Of a DNA stretch of 64,000 nt, positions 58,301-64,000 are shown piece after piece. The DNA is taken from assembly GCA_036172665.1 (NCBI GenBank), contig CM069872.1:54360101-54424100 (forward strand). The letters run 5' to 3'. Both the position numbers and the translations under genes were made by a program. This stretch comes from Prosopocoilus inquinatus. Taxonomy: Eukaryota > Arthropoda > Insecta > Coleoptera > Lucanidae. The notes beneath the pieces are model-generated. The model did not search any database and was not told the DNA's origin. It saw only the letters and a program-made list of their open reading frames with translations. Positions within the stretch are counted from its first letter, which is position 1. Each line of letters begins with the position of its first letter.

Positions 58301-61110
58301 TTAAAAATTTAAATTTACAGGCGAAGGCGTACAGCAGGGAATGTTAAAAATGCTGGAGGGGACCGTTGTCAACGTACCTGAAAGGAATTCACCGCGCAAG
58401 CTCCGGGGAGAGACCATCCAAGTGGACACGACCAACATCCTTTTCGTTGCAAGCGGTGCCTACAACGGACTGGACCGGCTGATTGCACGAAGGAACAACG
58501 CAAATGTATTTCATGCAAAGGAGATGTGACGCCCCCTTCGTTCTTAATTGTTTTCTTTTCTTGCACAGTACTTCGGGTTTGGTGCTCCGGCCTCAGCAAG
58601 CGAAGGCCGAAGGGCCGCATCACAGCAGGCCTTCAGCCAGAGCGACTTGTCAGCCGAAGAAGAGAACCGAGAGAGAGACCAAGCGCTCAAGCAGGTGCAA
58701 GCGAGGGACCTAATCGATTTTGGAATGATACCTGTGAGTGCTTTCAAATATTTTTTATTTACTTGTTTTTGAGCCGAAGCATTGCAGGAATTTGTGGGCA
58801 GATTTCCAGTATTAGTTCCGTTCCACAGTCTCGATAAGAACATGTTAGTGCGCATTCTGACCGAGCCGAGGAACGCTTTAATACCACAGTATCAAAGACT
58901 GCTCGCCATGGACCAGTGCGAACTCACTTTCACCCCCGAGGCATTGAACGCCATTGCGGTGATGGCGATGGACAGGAAGACCGGGGCCAGGGGCCTTCGA
59001 GCAATTCTGGTAGGAGACAATTTTTATTTTAATTCGGTTAAAGTCCACCCCTCTCCCTTTCTATAAATTTGGGATTCCCCTATTGACTGAGAAAAGGCTC
59101 AATAACGTCTGTTTTAATATAAAAGATAATTTTGAAAAGCTGGAAATTCGATTTGCATGCAATATTTTTGTTTTATTTTTAATTATTTCTAAGTTCTGCA
59201 TTAAAGCAGCTGACTTTCTTGAATTTATTAAGTTTTGTGCATTTGGGAAAAGTACAAGTTTGTCTTTTGAAGATAGAAAAAAAGCGAAAAATTGTTTTTA
59301 GTGTCAAAAAATCGAATCCTGAATAAGTCTGTCGCATTATTTAATTAATAGGAATTATGTACTTACTGTTTTCACTGCAGGCAATCACACAGACGGCTGT
59401 GCCAATTGGGTTGCCTATACCAAGGCCTCTTAATTTTTTTTCTGCTGAAAACTTCAATTTATTTTTTTTTTTAAACAGACAGTCTTGTTATTAAAATCGA
59501 TTGTCTACAATTTTTAAAGGCAATTTAATAAATTCCTTTGTTAAAACAGATGAAAATTAACTAAATAATCTTGAATCGAAACGCCAGAAGGTCACAAAAA
59601 ATTTTTGTTTCCATTCAAGTTTATTTATTTCTTTTAGTCACAAATATCATGGATAACCCGCTAGTATTTTGAAAATAAACTTTCGTGTGTCTATAATTTC
59701 GTTTGTGAAATCAGGAAGGATTGGAAAACCGTTTAAAACGCTCAAAAATTCGACTAGAAAAAATATTTTTGCCGCCTGTAGTGTAGGCAACCATGCGGAC
59801 GGTCGGGTTCATCGGTTTGCCTGTCTAAAAGGCGATCTGTTGAAAGAAAACATACTTTTCACTTTGGGGCAATCACACAAACAGTGGTGTTCATAGGGTT
59901 GCGTATACCAAGGCTTCTTATGTATTTATTTTTTTGAAAACTTCAATTTATAATTTTTAAACAGAGTTTTGTTAGTAAAATCGATTGTCTGTAATTTTTA
60001 AAGATAATTCAATAATTTCCTTTGTTAAGGCAGATGAAAATTAAATTTGGGTGTCTATAATTTCGTTTTTGAAATCAGGAAGAATTGGAAAACCGTTTAA
60101 AACACTCAAAAATTCGACGAAGAGAAATATTCTTACCGCCTGTAGTGTAGGCAACCATGCGCACCGCCGAGTTTATCGGTTTGCCTATCTAAAAGGCGAT
60201 CTGTTGAAGAAAGAAAACTTACTTTTCACTGTGGGCAATCACGCAAACAGTTGTGTTCATAGGGTTGCCTATACCAAGGCTTCTTGTTTATTTATTTTTT
60301 AAAAACTTCAATTTATTATTTTTAAACAGAGAGTTTTGTTAATAAAATCGATTGTCTGTAATTTTTAAAGGTAATGCAATGATTTCCTTTGTTAAGGCAG
60401 ATGAAAATTAAATTTGGGTGTCTATAATTTCGTTTTTGAAATCAGGAAGAATTGGAAATCCGTTTAAAACGCTCAAAAATTTGATGACAAAAATTTTCGT
60501 GCCGCCTGTAGGGTAGGCAACTGTGCGTGCCGCCGAGTTCGCGATTTGCCTATACCTCAAGGCGTTTTGTGGAAAAAATGTATTTTTAGACAAACTGCCA
60601 GCTTACTAAAATTAATTGTTTATAATTTTCAAACGTGTATCAATAACTTTCTCCATTTTACAAGTAAAAATCTAAAAATTAATTAAATTATCGAATTTTT
60701 GTACGCCTTTTACATTTCTGATTTGAAAGCGGGAAGAAACGGCAAACTCTTTAAATGCGTAAAACTTAGGAAACGCAGTCAAATGTTAAACTTTTTGACG
60801 AGGAAAGAGGAAAAGTCGGGGGGAAAACCTGGAAACGCCAAGAGGAAAGTTTGAATGAAAATAAAATGATCGTTTCCAAGACCAAATTTGTAGGGAGGGG
60901 TGGAAAAACGGGGGCAAAAATAATTTCTTTGCGACTGTTTAGGAGGCGATGCTGTTGGAGCCGATGTTCGAAATCCCCGGATCCGGAATCTCCGGGGTGC
61001 ACGTCACCGAGGAGTACGTCAAGGGCACAACGGGGCCCATGTACGTGAAGAGCGCCACGGCGGAGACGACAACGGACGACGAAGAGCTGAAAACCTCCAT
61101 CCGGATATAG
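55315..61110 (+). CDS. ClpX: ATP-dependent Clp protease ATP-binding subunit ClpX, mitochondrial
   Basis: This is a AAA+ unfoldase that feeds matrix substrates to ClpP and acts as a chaperone (family knowledge). The nine exons are 55315-55390, 55710-56140, 56196-56322, 56410-56589, 56661-56897, 58321-58505, 58569-58733, 58788-59009 and 60943-61110. All junctions are GT-AG with matching phases, giving 596 aa against roughly 600-630 in animal orthologues. A basic N-terminus suits mitochondrial import. The C4 zinc-binding domain has Cys93, 96, 115 and 118. Walker A GPTGSGKT is at 267-274 and is split by intron 4. Pore loop GYVG is at 300-303 and Walker B with Asp332/Glu333 follows. The sensor region [12 protein letters not shown] and the GARGLRAIL segment of the C-terminal small domain are present. 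Introns 5 (1423 nt) and 8 (1933 nt) carry transposon-derived repeats, while the other introns are 54-319 nt. An upstream in-frame ATG at 55156 is possible, but 55315 gives the expected targeting peptide. Confidence 0.97.
56898..57169 (+). other. ClpX intron 5, unremarkable left part
   Basis: AT-rich intronic sequence with a long poly-T run (57083-57102). No exon or element recognised. Confidence 0.6.
57170..57310 (+). repeat. Copy of ClpX intron-8 repeat in intron 5
   Basis: Contains the diagnostic phrases for 'gccTGTAGTaTAGGCAA', 'catgcgga' and 'catcggtttgcctatct' that recur in intron 8 of the same gene. Degenerate single copy. Confidence 0.6.
57785..57798. promoter_or_regulatory. X-box (RFX) motif, left arm of MITE
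   Basis: GTTGCCACGGCAAC fits the RFX consensus of two inverted GTTGCC half sites. It lies inside the ClpX intron 5 MITE. Confidence 0.45.
57850..57863. promoter_or_regulatory. X-box (RFX) motif, right arm of MITE
   Basis: GTTGCCATGACAAC is close to the canonical ciliary-gene X-box. It is the partner of the 57785 site. Confidence 0.45.
57965..58320 (+). other. ClpX intron 5, right part
   Basis: Contains a short direct repeat (CAAGTCTATCTCAAG with ATGGCC, near 58188 and 58236). No exon with matching phase was found between the GGTAAG donor at 56898 and the acceptor at 58320. Confidence 0.5.
59380..60560 (+). repeat. Tandem repeat of about 360 bp in ClpX intron 8
   Basis: Three fuller units begin near 59690, 60055 and 60425, with a partial one near 59380. 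Each carries TTTCGTTTxTGAAATCAGGA, a GCCGCCTGTAG block, a GGTTTGCCTxTCTAAAAGG block and a CCTATACCAAGGC block. The rest of the intron (59010-59380, 60560-60942) shows nothing I recognise. Confidence 0.8.
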
Positions 61111-61506
61111 CAAGACAATTCGCGGGCACGTTTTGATTTATGTGAGAAACAACAACTGACATCATCAAATACAAACTTTGGTAATAAATCTGTTTTAATT
61201 TGTTTTTAAATTAAATAATCTCAAAAGAGCTGTTAAAACTATTACTACCGCAACTAGACTATTTAATAACCAACACGTTTTATTTTATTTTTATTTTATT
61301 TTATTTTATTTAAAAGAGTTAGGTTGCGTAGTCTTCCTTGACTCTTTTTTTTTCTTTCTTTTTTGTTAATTTCGAACTTGCGAATAATAAATATTTTTAC
61401 CGACGTCGTTTGCTTGATCATTGTATGTGTGTATATAGACGATGAAATGTAAATAATACAGAAATTTTTGTTTTGTTTTGTAAAAAAGAAAAAAAAATAT
61501 AGGGGG
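61111..61506. other. Convergent 3' region of ClpX and the minus-strand gene
   Basis: Holds the ClpX 3' UTR and a TTTTATTTTATT repeat (61270-61310) that supplies AATAAA on the opposite strand. The two stop codons are about 400 bp apart. Confidence 0.55.
61183..61188 (+). terminator. Poly(A) signal of the ClpX gene
   Basis: AATAAA lies 73 nt after the ClpX stop, followed by a T-rich tract. A second candidate is near 61387. The gene is convergent with the minus-strand gene ending at 61508. Confidence 0.6.
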
Positions 61507-61512
61507 TTTATT
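61507..61512 (-). terminator. Poly(A) signal overlapping a stop codon
   Basis: On the minus strand the stop TAA of the 123-aa gene lies inside an AATAAA hexamer. A T-rich tract follows within 15 nt. If used, the 3' UTR would be only about 20 nt. Further AATAAA hexamers on this strand lie near 61270-61310. Confidence 0.4.
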
Positions 61513-62201
61513 GTTGCGTGTTGTAAAATGCCAGCCCGACTTCTCTCAGTTCCTTGTCTTCTTGCAGGAAATCGTTCATGTAGAGAGTGCGCAGCTTTTG
61601 TTGTCGTACCTAAAAGATTTTTTTCGCACTTAAAAAAAAATAAATAAATAAATAAATGAAATGATTAAAGAACAGATAAAATAGCGACATCTTACTATCG
61701 CTTTTTGACCTGACATTGCAGTAGGATAGACAAATTGAAGCGGGATTTGCTCCTAATAAGTTCCCCATGCAAGGCGGCCATGCTTGCTGTCAAAGCATAA
61801 TGAAAATTTTAGAAAAATTTTGTGCAAATCGTTTTTGATTGCAGCGAGAACCTCGAGCAGCCTCTGGACAGATGTTTCAGCCCTGCTTGGGGCTTCTTCA
61901 GCAATCAAAAACGATTTGCACAAAATTTTTCTGAAATGATTAAAAGTGAGTACGTGCCTCGGTGTTTAATTGTTGTAAGTGAAAGAGCTCTCGCCTCATA
62001 ACGACGACACTGGGGTGGACACCGAGGGGTGCCATCGTGCTCCTGTCGAGGTGTGTCGGATCTACTTTCACCGTCGCTTTATTTCTGCACAAGACAATAA
62101 ATAGGTTTGATTTTAATGACACATTCTTTTTCTTCTTACAGCAAGCACAGCTTTGCTATGTAATTCTTATTGCTTTTCTGGTCGTCCCTTTTGTCTGCCA
62201 T
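61508..62201 (-). CDS. Small four-exon gene, CFAP141 (C1orf189)-like candidate
   Basis: In minus order the exons are 62201-62140, 62084-61954, 61786-61710 and 61609-61508. They total 372 nt and encode 123 aa. Phases 2, 1 and 0 match at all three introns (55, 167 and 100 nt). Donors are GTAAGA, GTACTC (weak) and GTCAAA, and every acceptor ends in AG. The start is MADKRDDQKS. The last exon, VRQQKLRTLYMNDF through GLAFYNTQQ, aligns without gaps to the C-terminus of human CFAP141 as I recall it: VRQ, then Leu, Leu, Gln, Glu-Leu, and Gly-x-Ala-Phe-Tyr at the same spacing. CFAP141 is an axonemal microtubule-inner protein of motile cilia, so a sperm or chordotonal role would be expected. The first two exons are not recognised. 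The gene structure is well supported by phase agreement; the family call is moderate. A spliced non-coding RNA is the alternative but is unlikely. Confidence 0.7.
61811..61932 (-). repeat. Foldback element in intron 2 of the CFAP141-like gene
   Basis: Arms 61811-61842 and 61901-61932 are a perfect 32-bp inverted repeat around a 58-nt apical region. The element occupies 122 of the 167 nt of the intron, starting 21 nt from the donor and ending 24 nt from the acceptor. Its apical sequence matches units of the 36.3-37.06 kb array, so it is a dispersed copy of that family. Confidence 0.85.
61867..61901 (-). ncRNA. Hammerhead ribozyme-like motif, intronic, sense
   Basis: Minus-strand order is: CTGAAGA (CUGANGA core), a 16-nt helix II hairpin with AGCCC paired to GGGCT, GAAA, a two-base-pair stem III (AC with GU around ATCT), then a GTC cleavage triplet. 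The next three bases (CAG) can pair with TTG just before CTGAAGA to start stem I (one wobble). Every conserved core base of the hammerhead family is present. Stem III is very short, as in retroelement-borne hammerheads. Activity is not shown. Confidence 0.55.
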
Positions 62202-62408
62202 CGAGTCCTTCTACTCAAAAATTGACACTTGACAATGACACTTATGTACTTAAATTAATTTTTTTTTTTTAAAGCAAAGCCGAAAGATTAATTCAATACA
62301 ATTTATTACACAATATAATACAAATAACTTACTAAATACATAATATCTATGTGACAAAATATGATGAAGGATTTGTTTCAATGCATATTATTAAGCGTTT
62401 GATTGAGA

Positions 62409-62456
<48 letters not shown>

Positions 62457-63600
62457 AATAACAACAACGAGTTTGAGGATTCGTTTTTTATTTTATTTTA
62501 TTTTTATTTTTTTGGAACAATCCTGCAAGTCTGAGCGTACTAATAAAATTGTGCCCTCGAAGGTGAGATAGTTTAACATCGAACGGACATAATATTGCTA
62601 TACAACTGATTTTAATATAAAGGAAGAGTGTGAGCAATACATAAAACAATGCAGCATGACTAGTACCAGTGCTAATTCGTGTGTACTGTACAAATACACT
62701 TACAATAATAGAGATAGTGGTTTCGCAAGAAGGGGCATGAACGTGAGTGAACAAATCGCTGATTGTAATAATTTTAATAATTAATACAAAAAGGCGCAGT
62801 GTATGTGTGTGTGTGAATGCGAAAAGACAATCACAGAGAGAGTATTCTTGTATGTTACATACATTTTAAAGCGCTTACTTATAACTACAACCCCCAGCCG
62901 GTCAAAACAACAACCAACAACCAACCATCAACATTATTATTATTTTTTTCATTTCGCTCCCCATCACTTTAAGCGATGAGGAGTTACATAAATAAATAAA
63001 AGAGTGTTGATGGAATGGGAATGGAATTGATGATGATGATACAAGCCGACCGGCCTTTCCAAACTTTGTTTGCAACCGTTTCTCTTAAACAAAGGACAGA
63101 TAGTTTTATTGTCTAAACTCCTCCGCACTTGTAAACCTGCTTTGATGTGAACGAAATAAAACGCCCGGCTTAGGTAGGCCCCCCTCAGATCGTAACAGAA
63201 AGCAGAGATCACAAGTTTGCTTTTTGCGTCGCGATTAATCTACGCTTTAATGTTTATTAATTAATTAATTAATTAATTAATCATCGGTGTAAAAATACTT
63301 TTTGCTTTTTTCTCTTATTCTTTTTTTTTTGTTCTTCTAAGACCTCTAAATAATAAGATATGTCGTTAAATATATGCTTATTAGTGTAGAGATTAGATTT
63401 AGATATTATTGGTTTGGTTTGTTTTGTTTTGTTTTGTATGTACGTGTGTGTGTGTGATTTTCTAAATAATTTTTCTCCACGCAAATTTATTCCTATCGTG
63501 TGATTGTTTAAAAAATGTTTATATTATTACAGGGCGAGCAATGGTTTCTAAATTAAGGCGCACGAATAAGTTGCCTTCTTGCATTTCGCAAACGAGTTTT
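62202..63600. other. Region upstream of the minus-strand gene
   Basis: An (ATT)n microsatellite (about 62411-62452), TTAA repeats (63256-63282) and GTGTGT runs (63441-63456). No X-box was seen immediately upstream of 62201 and no supported gene. 62880-63250 is of mixed composition and could be the UTR of a gene beyond the window. Confidence 0.45.
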
Positions 63601-63609
63601 TCTTTCGTT

Positions 63610-64000
63610 GCTTTTAATTGATTGCATTTTAATTCACATTGTTAAACGTACCGCTGATTTTTGTATTTTATTTTGAATTCGTTCAGCGGTCCACGCAAGA
63701 AAAAAAGGCCGGCTTGAATCCGTCTTAAAAATGGTGTGTGATATGTCTCCGTGCTTGGAATCTGTCTTAAAAATGGCGAACGACATTTCTTCGTGTTTGG
63801 GAACTGCCTTAAAAATGGCGTCTCAGAAAAAAAAAATGCTTGACTTGACTTTCATTGTTTTCTTAATAGATTTTATTTTAATTCGTATTGTTGAACGCAC
63901 TCCTAAAGTTCTTATTTTCGTTTGAATTCATTCGGCAGTGCACACGAAAAAAGGCCTGTTGTCTCTGCAGCCGGAAGCTGTCTTAAAAATGGCGGACGAA
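63610..64000 (+). repeat. Direct repeat with CTTAAAAATGG units, running off the window
   Basis: Two copies of a segment (TTGATTGCATTTTAATTC... and TAGATTTTATTTTAATTCG..., each with a CGTTCAGCGGTCCAC-like end) start near 63618 and 63868. TCTTAAAAATGG recurs four to five times (63721-63990). Confidence 0.65.

Noticed and set aside
58369..58855. Open frames on both strands across ClpX exons 6-8
   Set aside because: They are shadows of the ClpX exons; only the spliced plus-strand frame matches the ClpX family.

Overview
This window is animal nuclear DNA, almost certainly from an insect. It has short spliceosomal introns (many of 54-100 nt), mitochondrial proteins of animal type, and large amounts of AT-rich tandem and foldback repeat. 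A beetle-like genome is my guess, but the sequence does not prove the order. There are no operons, phage, CRISPR arrays or recognisable rRNA/tRNA genes.

Genes sit at the right end. A six-exon gene for the mitochondrial NAD-isocitrate dehydrogenase alpha subunit (51732-53908, +, 361 aa) is followed by a nine-exon gene for the mitochondrial AAA+ unfoldase ClpX (55315-61110, +, 596 aa). Both are mitochondrial matrix proteins, one of the TCA cycle and one of protein quality control. Tail-to-tail with ClpX is a small four-exon minus-strand gene (61508-62201, 123 aa). It is not obvious from single reading frames, but all splice phases agree. Its C-terminal end resembles the axonemal protein CFAP141/C1orf189.

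The left 51 kb has no complete gene. It alternates GC-richer single-copy islands (about 0.95-2.2, 6.4-7.3, 11.4-11.7, 13.2-13.8, 17.5-19.3, 24.9-26.1, 35.7-36.1, 41.6-42.5 and 47-48 kb) with tandem arrays. The arrays are: a foldback with tandemly repeated arms (1-3644); A-rich units (3.65-6.34 kb); T-rich units (8.9-11.4 kb); a 2.76-kb T-rich element with a 10-bp target duplication (14727-17488); 176-bp and 179-bp satellites (19.5-22.7 kb); an array with a 1084-bp higher-order period whose units carry two hammerhead-like motifs (26.2-29.1 kb); a CT-tract satellite (31.9-35.7 kb); a second hammerhead-like array (36.3-37.06 kb, minus strand); a CRE-bearing array (38.2-41.55 kb); and a dimeric satellite (43.7-46.6 kb). 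Several MITE families lie between them. A lone, well-formed coding exon (12989-13088) suggests that part of the desert is intron of an unfinished gene or holds a captured exon.

The most interesting signal is a set of hammerhead-ribozyme-like motifs. The best one fills most of a 167-nt intron of the CFAP141-like gene in the sense orientation, held in a perfect 32-bp inverted repeat. Regulatory curiosities include about sixteen tandem CRE/E-box sites, an X-box next to a CRE inside a palindrome at 49.88 kb, and two X-boxes in a palindromic MITE in ClpX intron 5.
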